Source of the DNA: Burkholderiaceae bacterium
GTDB lineage: Bacteria > Pseudomonadota > Gammaproteobacteria > Burkholderiales > Burkholderiaceae_C
Direction of reading: 5' to 3'
Assembly: GCA_024235955.1 (NCBI GenBank)
Contig: JACKLJ010000002.1
Location: 124,001 to 188,000 of the forward strand
Length of the DNA stretch: 64,000 nt
Part shown: positions 18,907 to 27,553 of the stretch, in pieces
Position numbering within the stretch: position 1 is the first letter of the stretch
Layout of the letters: each line of letters starts with the position of its first letter
Program-made: the position numbers and the translations under genes
Notes under the pieces: model-generated
Databases searched by the model: none
The model's input: only the letters and a program-made list of their open reading frames with translations
Told to the model about the DNA's origin: nothing

Positions 18907-19481
18907 GAGAGTACCCCCTGCTGCAGCGCTGCCGAGACGGCCTCCCAGCGCGCCGACAGCGCGTACCCCTCCCGCGTCAGTGCGCGCCGCGCCAGCATGA
19001 ACGCCAGTGCATCGCCCGCACCTTCGCAATGCGCGAGGAAATCGTCCTCGGCCTGTGCGTCGCCCGCCCGCAGCATCGGAATGGCCCTGGCTGCGATCAC
19101 GCGCGCGTCGTCGGTGCTGCACAGCAAAGCACGGCGCGGCACGTCGAGCGACGGACTGCTCAGCACGCTCCAGCGCGTGGCAAACGCGTTGGCAGCCGCC
19201 AGACGCTGGCCGTTGCCGGCGCAACGCCGCAGGGCTTCGCCCACGTGGGGCGCCAGCCGCGCGCGCACCGCCGGCCGGGCCAGCAGCGCGCCGTGGCGGG
19301 CCGCGTCCGGCGCGCAGCCGTGCAGCAGGTCAGCCAGCGCGCCCTGCAGCGGCTCGACACCTTCGAGATCGCAGGCCACATCCACGCGCGCCGCGTGGAT
19401 GTGCGGGTCGTCCGGCTGACGCAATACCGCCCGGCCAGCCTGCCGGAAGCGCTCGCGCGCCGTCAGAAGTTGGTCCCCCAT
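18903..19481 (-). CDS. Hypothetical protein in the GTPase/roadblock operon
   Basis: 192 aa, no recognised family. It is mainly helical, with HIHAARVDVACDLEGVEPLQ near the N-terminus, two cysteines at similar spacing (HGCAPDAARH and RRCAGNGQRL) and LAHCEGAGDALAFMLARRAL near the C-terminus. No signal peptide or membrane segment. It lies four bases after the PhnD-like gene and overlaps the next by four, so it is certainly co-transcribed. Confidence 0.7.
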   Translation of the reverse strand: MGDQLLTARERFRQAGRAVLRQPDDPHIHAARVDVACDLEGVEPLQGALADLLHGCAPDAARHGALLARPAVRARLAPHVGEALRRCAGNGQRLAAANAFATRWSVLSSPSLDVPRRALLCSTDDARVIAARAIPMLRAGDAQAEDDFLAHCEGAGDALAFMLARRALTREGYALSARWEAVSAALQQGVLS

Positions 19482-19484
19482 GCG

Positions 19485-20234
19485 TCAGTCGAGCAGGGTG
19501 TCCATCAGGTCGATCATGAATTCGGCGTCTTCCTCGTTCATGGCCTCGAACCCGCCCTTGATGCCGAGTTCGTCCAGCACCGGCTGACCTTCCGGCGTAC
19601 CAGCCAAACCCAGCAGCGCGTCGCGCAGCCGGGCGGCCTCGGCCGCCATGCGCGGGTGCGTGAGCAGCACGTGGGTGATGTCGGCCAGCTTGCTTTCGAT
19701 CAGCGGCTTGAGCTGCGCCGTAGTAAGACGCGACAGCGAATGAAAGGCTTCGGCCAGGAAGAAGCTGGCATCGACCTCGCCCTTGATCGCCATGCGGGCA
19801 GCGGCCTGGTAGGTGTCCACCATCTGCCACTGCACGTCGGCCTCGGTCAGGTCGGCCGGCTCCAGCAGGCGCAGGCCGATCAGCTTGACGTCCTTGTTGT
19901 CGGTCAGCGCGATCCGGCAACCGGGCCGGAGGTCTTCCACCGTGTTCAGCGGCGAGCCGGCCGCCGTGGCGATCACCATCTCGTCCGACTTGCCCAGCGG
20001 GCGCGCCACGGCCTGGTAGCCGTTGTCGCGGACCATCGAGGCGGCGTCGAACGGGTTGGCGTACACGGCGTCGACCTTGCCGTCGGCGATCAGCTGGGCC
20101 TGTTCCGCCGCCGAGGCCGGCGTGATCAGGTGCAGCGCCAGGCCCGACTTCTTCTGCAGCACGGTATTGAGCATGTGCCAGCCGGCGAAGCGCTCGGGCG
20201 CGAAATCAGGGGCGATGAGCAGGTTGAAGGTCAT
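19485..20234 (-). CDS. Cytoplasmic PhnD-like solute-binding-fold protein
   Basis: 249 aa type-II periplasmic-binding-protein fold of the PhnD/SsuA-like group. LITPASAAEQAQLIADGKVDAVYANPFDA, RIALTDNKDVKLIGLRLLE and VDTYQAAARMAIKGEVDASFF correspond to the two lobes. It begins directly with MTFNLLIAPDF and has no signal peptide, so it should stay in the cytoplasm. No permease or ATPase gene is nearby. It may act as a small-molecule sensor domain for the GTPase system rather than in transport. Its start overlaps the stop of the PAS gene. Confidence 0.8.
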   Translation of the reverse strand: MTFNLLIAPDFAPERFAGWHMLNTVLQKKSGLALHLITPASAAEQAQLIADGKVDAVYANPFDAASMVRDNGYQAVARPLGKSDEMVIATAAGSPLNTVEDLRPGCRIALTDNKDVKLIGLRLLEPADLTEADVQWQMVDTYQAAARMAIKGEVDASFFLAEAFHSLSRLTTAQLKPLIESKLADITHVLLTHPRMAAEAARLRDALLGLAGTPEGQPVLDELGIKGGFEAMNEEDAEFMIDLMDTLLD

Positions 20235-20725
20235 GCCTGGCTCCTTTCAACGGCGAGCCATTCCTTATAAACGGCCGACAGTTCCTCGATCTTCCTGCGC
20301 GACGGCTTGCGGCGCACCGAGGTGTAGCCCACGGTCTTGCCACCGCGAATGTTGGGCACTGCCGTGGCATAGACCCAGTAGTGGGCACCGTCCTTGCGCA
20401 GGTTCTTCACGTAGCCGTGCCATTTCTTGCCGGCACCCACGGTGTCCCACAGGTCCTTGAAGGCGGCCTTGGGCATGTCGGGGTGGCGCAGGATGGCATG
20501 CGGCTGGCCGATCAGCTCCTCGCGCGTGTAGCCCGAGAGCTCTACGAAGGCATCGTTGGCGTGGGTGAGCACGCCGTCCAGGTCCGTGCGCGAGATGATC
20601 AGCCGCCCTTCCGGGTAGGCGATCTCGCGTTGGGTCACATACACGGTGCGGGTGGTGCCGTCGTGGTGCGTGACGCGGTGCTCGGTCGAGGGCTCGTCCG
20701 GCTTCTGCATGTCTGACAGGGGCAT
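20231..20725 (-). CDS. Aer-type PAS domain protein (probable FAD sensor)
   Basis: 164 aa, essentially one PAS domain (residues about 35-150). It strongly resembles the PAS domain of the aerotaxis receptor Aer: THANDAFVELSGYTREELIG, then RHPDMPKAAFKDLW (residues 80-93), KWHGYVKN (101-108) and HYWVYATAVPNIR. In Aer the equivalent Arg, His, Asp and Trp bind FAD. No membrane segment, HAMP or methyl-accepting domain follows, so the output must be through a partner protein. It is second in the operon after the roadblock gene. Confidence 0.88.
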   Translation of the reverse strand: MPLSDMQKPDEPSTEHRVTHHDGTTRTVYVTQREIAYPEGRLIISRTDLDGVLTHANDAFVELSGYTREELIGQPHAILRHPDMPKAAFKDLWDTVGAGKKWHGYVKNLRKDGAHYWVYATAVPNIRGGKTVGYTSVRRKPSRRKIEELSAVYKEWLAVERSQA

Positions 20726-20738
20726 GATGCGGCCTCCC

Positions 20739-21101
20739 TCAGATCAGCTTCGACAGCGCTTCGGCGGCGCGCTTGATGTCCAGGAACAGCAGGCCGAGCT
20801 TGGCGTTCTGCTTGGCCAGCACGGTGAGCACGGCCTCGGTACCCGAAGAACTCATGATCACGTAGCCGCGCTCGCCCTGCAGCAGCACACGCTCCAGCGT
20901 GCCACGGGCCAGTTCGCGCGCAGCGCGGTCGCCCAGCGAAAGCAGCGCCGCCGACATGGCACCCACCCGGTCCTCGTCCATGCCCTGCGGCAGGGCCGAG
21001 GCGATCATCAGGCCGTCGGTGGAAATCAGTGCCGACGCCTCGACGTCGGCCGAAGAACCTTTCAACTCCTCCAGCACTTGCTGGAACATGTCGGTACGCA
21101 T
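20739..21101 (-). CDS. Roadblock/LC7 domain protein (MglB-like)
   Basis: 120 aa, a complete roadblock/LC7 domain. The start MRTDMFQQVLEELKGSSADV is followed by EASALISTDGLMIASALPQG, an amphipathic helix, and GYVIMSSSGTEAVLTVLAKQ. Such proteins dimerise and act as GAPs or co-regulators of MglA-type GTPases. First gene of the seven-gene unit, with an AGAAGGAG ribosome-binding site before the ATG at 21101. Confidence 0.9.
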   Translation of the reverse strand: MRTDMFQQVLEELKGSSADVEASALISTDGLMIASALPQGMDEDRVGAMSAALLSLGDRAARELARGTLERVLLQGERGYVIMSSSGTEAVLTVLAKQNAKLGLLFLDIKRAAEALSKLI

Positions 21102-21283
21102 GGTGCTTGCTGCTCCTTCTTTCGTGGATATCCTGGCTGGATTCGCCCCCGCTATTTGCGCGGTTGCTTGAATCCGATAGCTCTATTGGATACCCCGGGC
21201 ACCTGCCGGCACCGTGCGAAACTGCTCACGACTGCTGTGTATGCGTAGCGTCGTCCAGGTTGATGCGCGCTATAACGATTTGC

Positions 21284-21297
21284 GTGACTTATGTCAC
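21284..21297. promoter_or_regulatory. CRP/FNR-family-like palindrome GTGACTTATGTCAC
   Basis: GTGA-N6-TCAC half-sites at the spacing used by CRP-family regulators, between the divergent roadblock operon and the cysteine-cluster gene. TATAAC at 21271-21276 could be a -10 box for the plus-strand gene. The outer T and A of the CRP consensus (TGTGA/TCACA) are not both present. Confidence 0.45.
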
Positions 21298-21357
21298 CCG
21301 GGCCGCGCATACGCCAGCGTTACTTTGTTCACCGTTCAGTGGCCAAATAACCACGAG

Positions 21358-21669
21358 ATGACTGCAGCCGAGTGGAACTGTCAGGAATGCGGCGCGTGCT
21401 GCGCGAGCTTTCGCGTGGACTTCGCACTGGAAGAGCTGGAAACAGAAGGTGGCCGCGTGCCGGCCGGCCTGGCCGAACCCGTGAACGCCAGCCTCTGCCG
21501 CCTGCGCGGCACCGACCATGTGCCCGCGCGCTGCGCCGCCCTCACCGGCCGCGTGGGCGAGCGGGTGGCCTGCGGCATCTACGAATGGCGCCCTTCGCCC
21601 TGCCGCGAGTTCGAGGCCGGCAGCGATGCCTGCGCCCAAGCCAGACGACGGCACAGGTTGCCTGCTTGA
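21358..21669 (+). CDS. YkgJ-family cysteine cluster protein
   Basis: 103 aa from the ATG at 21358; longer in-frame starts lack the conserved beginning. CQECGACCASFRVDF near the N-terminus and RCAALTGRVGERVACGIYEWRPSPCREF are the conserved CxxCGxCC and CxxYExRPxxCRxF motifs of the UPF0153/YkgJ family. It probably binds zinc or an iron-sulfur cluster; function unassigned. Confidence 0.85.
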   Translation: MTAAEWNCQECGACCASFRVDFALEELETEGGRVPAGLAEPVNASLCRLRGTDHVPARCAALTGRVGERVACGIYEWRPSPCREFEAGSDACAQARRRHRLPA

Positions 21670-21693
21670 GCCCTTCCGGTGGCCACTCGTCGA

Positions 21694-21755
21694 TGCTACT
21701 CAAACAATAGCTGCCAGCGGCCGTCACACAAGGGCTTGCGCCTAGTTTGGCTTGG
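21694..21755 (+). repeat. Family 1 palindromic repeat, copy 6 (diverged)
   Basis: AACAATAGCTGCCAGCGGCC, then GTCACACAAGGGCTTGCGCC. It lies between two convergent genes; the stop codon of the minus-strand Cys-rich peptide gene (21742-21744) lies within it. Confidence 0.75.
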
Positions 21756-21948
21756 AATTCCCGGACTGGCCGGCGGCCGGCCCGCAGGCCCCGCAATCGT
21801 CGCAGCTGTGGCAGCTGCCGGCGTTCGCGATGCGCGCACCCAGGCCCAGGCGCGCGGCCAGCCGCTGGCGCCAGCGCGCCGGCATGAAAGCCCAGACCGC
21901 GTACACCAGCGCGGCCAGCACGATCGCGGCGACGATGACCTGCTGCAT
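21742..21948 (-). CDS. Small Cys-rich membrane protein next to FeoB
   Basis: 68 aa. One N-terminal membrane helix (VIVAAIVLAALVYAVWAFM), a basic stretch (WRQRLAARLGLGARI), then a cysteine motif SCHSCDDCGACG. This matches the layout of FeoB-associated Cys-rich membrane proteins (PF12669-like, sometimes annotated DUF6587), thought to assist ferrous iron uptake. It starts two bases after the feoB stop, so it is third in a feoA-feoB unit. Its stop codon is supplied by a family 1 repeat. Confidence 0.82.
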   Translation of the reverse strand: MQQVIVAAIVLAALVYAVWAFMPARWRQRLAARLGLGARIANAGSCHSCDDCGACGPAAGQSGNSKPN

Positions 21949-21950
21949 GC

Positions 21951-23906
21951 TCAGCCTGCTCCCAACGCCACCGCCACGCGGTAGGTGATGAAGGCTGCCA
22001 CGTAAGCCATGCCGAACAGCTGCACGAGCATGACCAGCGGGTAGCGCCAGCCGTTGGTCTCGCGCCTGACGGCGACAAGGGTCGACACGCACTGCGGCGC
22101 GAACACGTACCAGGCCAGCAGCGACAGCGCCGTGGCCAGGCTCCAGCTGTGCGCCAGCAGCGGCTCGAGCTGCTGCGCCACGTTGTCGCCGGCGGCCGAG
22201 AGCGCGTACACGGTGCCCAGCGCACCCACCGCCACCTCGCGCGCCGCCATGCCGGGCACCAGGGCGATGGCGATTTGCCAGTTGAAGCCCAGCGGCGCCA
22301 GCAGCTTCTGCAGCGCCAGGCCGATCTGGCCGGCCCAGCTGTACAGGATGGCCGGCTGTGTGGCCCCTTCCGGCGCGGCCGGATAGGTGGAGAGGAACCA
22401 CAGCAGCACCATCACGGCCAGGATGATGCCCCCGACGCGCTGCAGGAAGATGCGCGCCCGCTCCCACAGCCCATACGCGAGCTGGCGCGGGCTGGGCCAG
22501 CGGTAGGCCGGCAGCTCCATGATCAGCGGCGTGGGCCGCGCCTGCTCGCCGCGCCGGCTCAGCCGGTAGGCCCAGGCCAGGCCCAGCGCGCCCACGATGC
22601 CGGCCAGGTAAAGCGCGAACAGCACCAGCCCCTGCAGGTTGAACCAGCCAGCCACCGCGCGCTGCGGTATGAAGGCGGCGATCAGCAACGCGTACACGGG
22701 CAAGCGCGCCGAGCAGGTCATCAGCGGCGCGATCATGATGGTCACCAGCCGGTCGCGCCAGTGCGTGATGGTGCGCGTGGCCATGATGCCCGGCACCGCG
22801 CAGGCAAAGCTCGACAGCAGCGGGATGAACGAGCGGCCCGACAGCCCCACCCGCCCCATTACCCGGTCCAGCAGGAAGGCCGCGCGCGGCAGGTAGCCGG
22901 AATCCTCCAGCGCCAGGATGAACAGGAACAGGATCAGGATCTGCGGCAGGAACACCAGCACGCTGCCCACGCCGGCGATCACGCCGTCGGCCAGCAGGCT
23001 GCGCAGCGGGCCTTCCGTCATGTGGGTGTTCACGAAGCCGGCGGCTGCGTCCATGCCCGCCTTGATCCAGTCCATGGGCGCGGCGGCCCAGCTGAACACG
23101 GCCTGGAACATCAGGAACAGCACCGCCGCCAGCACCAGCACGCCCCACAGCGGGTGCAGCAGCACGCGGTCGATCGCATCGTCACGCGCCAGCGGGTGCG
23201 CCGGCGCCTGCACCGCTTCCTGCACGATGCGCTGCACCTCGCGCTGGGTCAGCATCACGTCCTCGATGCCCGGTGCGTGCAGCTGCGCGGCGCTGCGGCT
23301 GATCAGCGGCACGCGTTGCGCTGCCAGCGCTGCAGCCAGGCCGCGCGCGCCATCGTGCTGCACCGCCACGGTGGGCACCACGGGCACGCCCAGCAACTCG
23401 GCCAGCCGCGCCACGTTGACCTGGATGCCCAGGCGCTCGGCCATGTCGCTCATGTTGAGCGCCACCACCATCGGAATGCCCAGATGCTTGGCCTCGAGCA
23501 CCAGGCGCAGGTTCAAGCGGAGCTTGGTGGCGTCGACCACGCAGACCAGCAGGTCGGGCAGTGCCTCGCCCGCGCGGCGGCCGGTGACCACGTCGCGCGT
23601 GATCTCTTCGTCCACGCTGAGCGCGTTCAGGCTGTAGGCGCCGGGCAGGTCCAGCACCACCACCTCGCGCCCGCCGGCCAGGTGCATGCGGCCTTCCTTG
23701 CGCTCCACCGTCACGCCGGCGTAGTTGGCCACCTTCTGGCGGCTGCCGGTCAGCAGGTTGAACAGTGCCGTCTTGCCGCAGTTGGGGTTGCCCAGCAAGG
23801 CCACGCGCAGCGGGCGCGCCGTGCTGGCCATGACCTGCGCCTGTGCGCCGGTTTCGGTGGCGGAAACCTCGATGGCGGCCAGCGCCGCGTCGTCCGGCCG
23901 GTTCAT
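21951..23906 (-). CDS. feoB: Ferrous iron transport protein FeoB
   Basis: Inner-membrane Fe(II) transporter with an N-terminal GTPase domain. 651 aa, shorter than the 773 aa E. coli protein but within the family's range. The G domain shows [16 protein letters not shown] (G1), [12 protein letters not shown] (G3) and ALNMSDMAE (G4). About eight membrane segments follow, with a gate region carrying [15 protein letters not shown] and [13 protein letters not shown]. The Cys-containing motif CAVPG and GREV-like [11 protein letters not shown] are conserved. Coupled to feoA by a four-base overlap. Confidence 0.96.
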   Translation of the reverse strand: MNRPDDAALAAIEVSATETGAQAQVMASTARPLRVALLGNPNCGKTALFNLLTGSRQKVANYAGVTVERKEGRMHLAGGREVVVLDLPGAYSLNALSVDEEITRDVVTGRRAGEALPDLLVCVVDATKLRLNLRLVLEAKHLGIPMVVALNMSDMAERLGIQVNVARLAELLGVPVVPTVAVQHDGARGLAAALAAQRVPLISRSAAQLHAPGIEDVMLTQREVQRIVQEAVQAPAHPLARDDAIDRVLLHPLWGVLVLAAVLFLMFQAVFSWAAAPMDWIKAGMDAAAGFVNTHMTEGPLRSLLADGVIAGVGSVLVFLPQILILFLFILALEDSGYLPRAAFLLDRVMGRVGLSGRSFIPLLSSFACAVPGIMATRTITHWRDRLVTIMIAPLMTCSARLPVYALLIAAFIPQRAVAGWFNLQGLVLFALYLAGIVGALGLAWAYRLSRRGEQARPTPLIMELPAYRWPSPRQLAYGLWERARIFLQRVGGIILAVMVLLWFLSTYPAAPEGATQPAILYSWAGQIGLALQKLLAPLGFNWQIAIALVPGMAAREVAVGALGTVYALSAAGDNVAQQLEPLLAHSWSLATALSLLAWYVFAPQCVSTLVAVRRETNGWRYPLVMLVQLFGMAYVAAFITYRVAVALGAG

Positions 23907-24226
23907 GCCTGGACCTCGTCGCCGGCGATGGGCATCACGCGCACCAGCGCCGCCTCGCGCGCGCGCAGCGCGAAGGTGGACTGACCGCCCAGCCGCACCG
24001 CGATCGGCTCGCGCCCCGCGCGCCCCTTGGCCACCACGCGCACCGTCTCGCCGGGCAGGAAGCCCAGCTCGATCAGCCGCAGCAGCACCTCGCGGTCGGC
24101 CTGGTCCTCGGGCCGCGCCAGATGCTCGATGCAGGCACGCGCGCCGCGCGGCAACGCGTGCAGCGGCAGGGAGCCGCCGCCATCGGCCTGGACTGGGTTG
24201 GAGTTCACGGTAACGTCCGCCACCAT
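23903..24226 (-). CDS. feoA: Ferrous iron transport protein FeoA
   Basis: Small SH3-fold cytoplasmic protein that assists FeoB. 107 aa with [18 protein letters not shown] and a terminal [17 protein letters not shown] segment. The first 25 residues are an unconserved extension. It leads the feoA-feoB-small-peptide unit and is preceded by a Fur-like box. Confidence 0.93.
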   Translation of the reverse strand: MVADVTVNSNPVQADGGGSLPLHALPRGARACIEHLARPEDQADREVLLRLIELGFLPGETVRVVAKGRAGREPIAVRLGGQSTFALRAREAALVRVMPIAGDEVQA

Positions 24227-24228
24227 TC

Positions 24229-24252
24229 AAATACGACTAATTCTCATTATAA
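24229..24252 (-). promoter_or_regulatory. Fur box upstream of feoA
   Basis: On the minus strand TTATAATGAGAATTAGTCG closely follows the Fur consensus hexamers (AATGAGAAT, then TAGTCGTATTT). It ends within a few bases of the feoA ATG, so Fe-loaded Fur would occlude transcription. Confidence 0.75.
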
Positions 24253-24358
24253 GCACCGTGACGGCGGGAAGGCCTTGATCCAGAGCAACGGGACAGCTTG
24301 CCGACACGTTGGAAATAACCGACACCACGACCCGCGCAACGCGGCTAACTTCGCCCCC

Positions 24359-25000
24359 ATGCCCGACCCGAACCGCCTTCTCTGGGACATCTCGCCCCCC
24401 GTGCACCCCGGTGCGCCGGTGTTCCCCGGCGACACACCCTACCAGCAGCACTGGAGCGCCGAGATCGGCCCCGGCTGCCCGGTCAACGTGAGCGCGATCA
24501 CGCTGTCGCCCCACGTCGGCGCGCACGCCGATGCGCCGCTGCACTACGACCCGGCCGGCGCCGCCATCGGCGCGCTGGACCTGGCGCCCTACCTCGGCCC
24601 GTGCCGCGTGATCCATGCCATCGGTGTGCGGCCGCTTCTTCGCTGGGAGCATCTGGCGCATGCCGCGCAAGGGCTGCCGCCGCGTGTGCTGGTCAGAACC
24701 TACGAACGCGTGCCGGTCGGCGCGTGGGACCCGCAACTGGCCGCCTTTGCCCCCGAGACGGTGGAAAGCCTGGCCGACGCCGGTGTGCGGCTGATCGGCA
24801 TCGACACCGCCAGCATCGACCCGGCCGACAGCAAGACGCTGGACAGCCACCAGGTCATCCGCCGCCGCGACCTGCGCGTGCTGGAAAACCTGGTGCTCGA
24901 CGAGGTGCCCGAGGGCGACTACGAACTGATCGCGCTGCCGCTGAAGCTGACGACGGCGGATGCGTCGCCGGTGAGGGCTGTATTGCGAAAGCCCCCCTGA
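24359..25000 (+). CDS. kynB: Arylformamidase (kynurenine formamidase) KynB
   Basis: Metal-dependent hydrolase releasing formate from N-formylkynurenine. 213 aa from the ATG at 24359. Family signatures: [36 protein letters not shown] (metal-binding His and Asp), [20 protein letters not shown]. The last codons and stop (KPP then TGA) merge into the start of a family 2 repeat. It is first in kynB-kynU-kynA. Confidence 0.95.
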   Translation: MPDPNRLLWDISPPVHPGAPVFPGDTPYQQHWSAEIGPGCPVNVSAITLSPHVGAHADAPLHYDPAGAAIGALDLAPYLGPCRVIHAIGVRPLLRWEHLAHAAQGLPPRVLVRTYERVPVGAWDPQLAAFAPETVESLADAGVRLIGIDTASIDPADSKTLDSHQVIRRRDLRVLENLVLDEVPEGDYELIALPLKLTTADASPVRAVLRKPP

Positions 25001-25065
25001 GTCGCCTTCGGCGCCATCCCCCGCTTCCTGCGGGCGGGGGACAACGCCGGTGTGGCCTGCTCCGC
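24993..25065 (+). repeat. Family 2 intergenic repeat, copy 3 (short form)
   Basis: Begins CCCCCCTGAGTCGCC (including the kynB stop) and ends GTGGCCTGCTCCGCGGCCC. An internal hairpin CCCCCGC / GCGGGGG lies at about 25018-25042. Confidence 0.75.
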
Positions 25066-25110
25066 GGCCCTTTGTGTGCGGGTGCATGCGGCGGCGTAGC
25101 AGGCGATGGA

Positions 25111-25184
25111 CTTTTTTCAAGCCAAAAGTGCTTCCAGCCCATGATTGACGGGCGCAGGCAGCTATTGATAAGGGAGCAAATTTC
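25111..25184 (-). repeat. Family 1 palindromic repeat, copy 7
   Basis: Minus-oriented: ATCAATAGCTGCCTGCGCCC, then GTCAATCATGGGCTGGAAGC. Its left part abuts the kynU start, so the kynU ribosome-binding site (AAGGGAG, 25170-25176) lies at or inside its edge. Confidence 0.88.
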
Positions 25185-26483
25185 ATGATCGACCTTGCCC
25201 ATTGCCAGCGGCTCGACGCCGCCGACCGGCTGGCGCCGCTGCGCGCGCAGTTCGATTTGCCGGAGGGCGTGATTTATCTGGACGGCAACTCGCTCGGCGC
25301 CCTGCCGCGCGCCGTGCCCGCGCGCGTGGCCGAGGTGGTGCGCGCCGAATGGGGGCGCGATCTGATCCAGAGCTGGAACACGGCCGGCTGGTTCGAGCTG
25401 CCGCGCCGCGTGGGCGACAAGATCGCGCCGCTCATCGGCGCCGGCCCGGGCGAGGTGGTGGCCACCGACACCACCTCCGTCAACCTGTACAAGGTGCTCT
25501 TCGCCGCGCTATCGGTTTCGAAGCTGGCCGCGCCCGCCGGGCAAGGGCTGCGGCACGAAGTCATCAGTGAACGCAGCAACTTCCCGACCGATCTCTACAT
25601 CGCCGAGGCACTGTGCCGCGAGCGCGGGCTGACGCTGCGGCTGGTCGACGCGCCCGATCAGATTCCCGCCGCGCTCGGCCCGCAGACCGCCGTGCTGATG
25701 CTCACCCACGTGAACTACCGCACCGGCGCCATGCACGACATGGCCGCCCTCACCCGCGCCGCCCACGCCGCCGGCGCGCTGGCCGTGTGGGACCTAGCGC
25801 ACAGCGCCGGCGCCGTGCCGGTGGCGCTGAAGGACTGCGAGGCGGACTTCGCCATCGGTTGCGGCTACAAGTACCTCAATGGCGGCCCCGGCGCGCCGGC
25901 CTTCGTCTGGGCGCACCCGCGGCATGTCGACGCCGCCTGGCAGCCGCTGGCCGGCTGGTGGGGGCATGGGCGGCCCTTCGCCTTCGTGCCCGGCTACGAG
26001 CCGGCCACCGGCATCACGCGCTACCAGTGCGGCACGCAGCCCATGTTCAGCCTGAGCGCGCTGGACTGCGCGCTCGACGTCTTCGCCGCCGCCGAGCCGC
26101 TGGGCGGCATGGCCGCGCTGCGCGCCAAGTCGCTGGCGCTGACCGACCTGTTCATCGCCGCGGTCGAGCAGCTGTGCCCGGGCCAGTTCAGCCTGGTCAC
26201 GCCGCGCGAACACGCGCTGCGCGGCTCGCAGGTGTGCCTGACGCCGACCGCCGCCCTGCCCGCCGGCTGCGCCTACGCCATCGTGCAGGCGCTCATCGCG
26301 CGCGGCGTGGTGGGCGACTTTCGCGCCGGCGACGCGCAGCAACCCGACATCCTGCGCTTTGGCTTCACGCCGCTGTACCTGAGCCATGAAAACGTGCTGC
26401 AGGCGGTGCAGCACCTGCGCGAAGTGCTACAGAACAAAGAGTACATGCAAGCCCGCTTCGCGCAGCGCCACGCAGTGACCTGA
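25185..26483 (+). CDS. kynU: Kynureninase KynU
   Basis: PLP enzyme cleaving kynurenine to anthranilate and alanine. 432 aa. [17 protein letters not shown] near residue 28 and [21 protein letters not shown] precede the PLP-lysine region [19 protein letters not shown] near residue 225. C-terminal [22 protein letters not shown] is also conserved. Twenty-one bases separate it from kynA. Confidence 0.97.
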   Translation: MIDLAHCQRLDAADRLAPLRAQFDLPEGVIYLDGNSLGALPRAVPARVAEVVRAEWGRDLIQSWNTAGWFELPRRVGDKIAPLIGAGPGEVVATDTTSVNLYKVLFAALSVSKLAAPAGQGLRHEVISERSNFPTDLYIAEALCRERGLTLRLVDAPDQIPAALGPQTAVLMLTHVNYRTGAMHDMAALTRAAHAAGALAVWDLAHSAGAVPVALKDCEADFAIGCGYKYLNGGPGAPAFVWAHPRHVDAAWQPLAGWWGHGRPFAFVPGYEPATGITRYQCGTQPMFSLSALDCALDVFAAAEPLGGMAALRAKSLALTDLFIAAVEQLCPGQFSLVTPREHALRGSQVCLTPTAALPAGCAYAIVQALIARGVVGDFRAGDAQQPDILRFGFTPLYLSHENVLQAVQHLREVLQNKEYMQARFAQRHAVT

Positions 26484-26504
26484 GCCAACCCAGGAGGCCA
26501 AGCC

Positions 26505-27350
26505 ATGACCCAACCCACCCCCGAACACATCGTCCACGACGAGAAAGCCCAGCTCGACTTCGCCGGCAGCATGAGCTACGGCGACTACCTGTGCCTGGAC
26601 CAGATCCTGAGCGCGCAGCACCCCAGGTCGCCCGCGCACGACGAGCTGCTGTTCATCGTGCAGCACCAGACCAGCGAGCTGTGGATGAAGCTGCTGCTGA
26701 AGGAGCTGTCGTCCGCCATCGAGGACGTGCGCGCCACCCGGCTGCCGCCCGCCTTCAAGAAACTGGCGCGCGCCAGCCGCATCATGGAGCAGCTGGTGCA
26801 CGCCTGGGACGTGCTGGCCACCATGACGCCGCCGGAATACAGCGCCATCCGACCCTACCTGGGCCCCTCCAGCGGCTTCCAGAGCTTCCAGTACCGCTGC
26901 ATCGAGTTCGCGCTGGGCAACAAGAATGCCGCCATGCTGAAACCCCACGTGCACGCGCCGGAGCGGCTGGCGCTGGTGGAAGGCTTCTACCGCGCCCCCT
27001 CGCTCTACGACGAGGCGCTGCGCCTGCTCGCCCGCAGCGGCCTGGCCATCCCCGCCGGCCACCTGGAGCGCGACTTCACGCAGCCCTACCAGGCCAGCGA
27101 CGCGGTGGAAGCGGCCTGGCTCGCCGTCTACCGCGCGCCCGAGGCGCACTGGGACCTGTACCAGCTGGCCGAGAAACTGGTGGATCTGGAAGACGCCTTC
27201 CGCCTCTGGCGCTTCCGCCACGTGACGACCGTGGAGCGCGTGATCGGCTTCAAGCGCGGCACCGGCGGCACCAGCGGCGTCGGCTACCTGCGCAAGATGC
27301 TCGACGTGGTGTTGTTCCCCGAGTTGTGGCGGCTGCGGACGGACCTGTAG
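26505..27350 (+). CDS. kynA: Tryptophan 2,3-dioxygenase KynA
   Basis: Haem enzyme opening the indole ring of tryptophan to N-formylkynurenine; first step of the pathway. 281 aa. Conserved segments: [33 protein letters not shown] (distal-His region), [19 protein letters not shown], and [17 protein letters not shown] at the C-terminus. With kynB and kynU the full route from tryptophan to anthranilate is present. No kynR regulator gene is beside them. Confidence 0.97.
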   Translation: MTQPTPEHIVHDEKAQLDFAGSMSYGDYLCLDQILSAQHPRSPAHDELLFIVQHQTSELWMKLLLKELSSAIEDVRATRLPPAFKKLARASRIMEQLVHAWDVLATMTPPEYSAIRPYLGPSSGFQSFQYRCIEFALGNKNAAMLKPHVHAPERLALVEGFYRAPSLYDEALRLLARSGLAIPAGHLERDFTQPYQASDAVEAAWLAVYRAPEAHWDLYQLAEKLVDLEDAFRLWRFRHVTTVERVIGFKRGTGGTSGVGYLRKMLDVVLFPELWRLRTDL

Positions 27351-27400
27351 CTGCGCGCCGCGTATCGGGCGCAGGCCGGCGCGTGTGTCGCCGCCAGGTG

Positions 27401-27466
27401 CGCTTCTGATTTCATAGCTGTCTGCGCCCGCCAGCAAACGGCTGCAGCCCTGTTTCATGCTGAATT
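27401..27466 (+). repeat. Family 1 palindromic repeat, copy 8
   Basis: Plus-oriented: TTTCATAGCTGTCTGCGCCC, then GCCAGCAAACGGCTGCAGCC, then CTGTTTCATG. It lies between kynA and the MscS gene. Confidence 0.85.
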
Positions 27467-27553
27467 CCGGCCCAGTCCTACGTGGGTGGGGGCCTGGTCG
27501 CGCTAGAGTCGGGGCTTTGCCATCCAGGCCCTGCCCGGCCCGTCGCTCAACGC

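Noticed and set aside
18903..20234. The PhnD-like gene as part of a phosphonate transporter
   Set aside because: No PhnC or PhnE genes, no signal peptide, and it is embedded in the GTPase operon.
22149..23984. Long plus-strand frame opposite feoB
   Set aside because: A low-complexity His/Gln/Arg-rich product; FeoB on the other strand is unambiguous.
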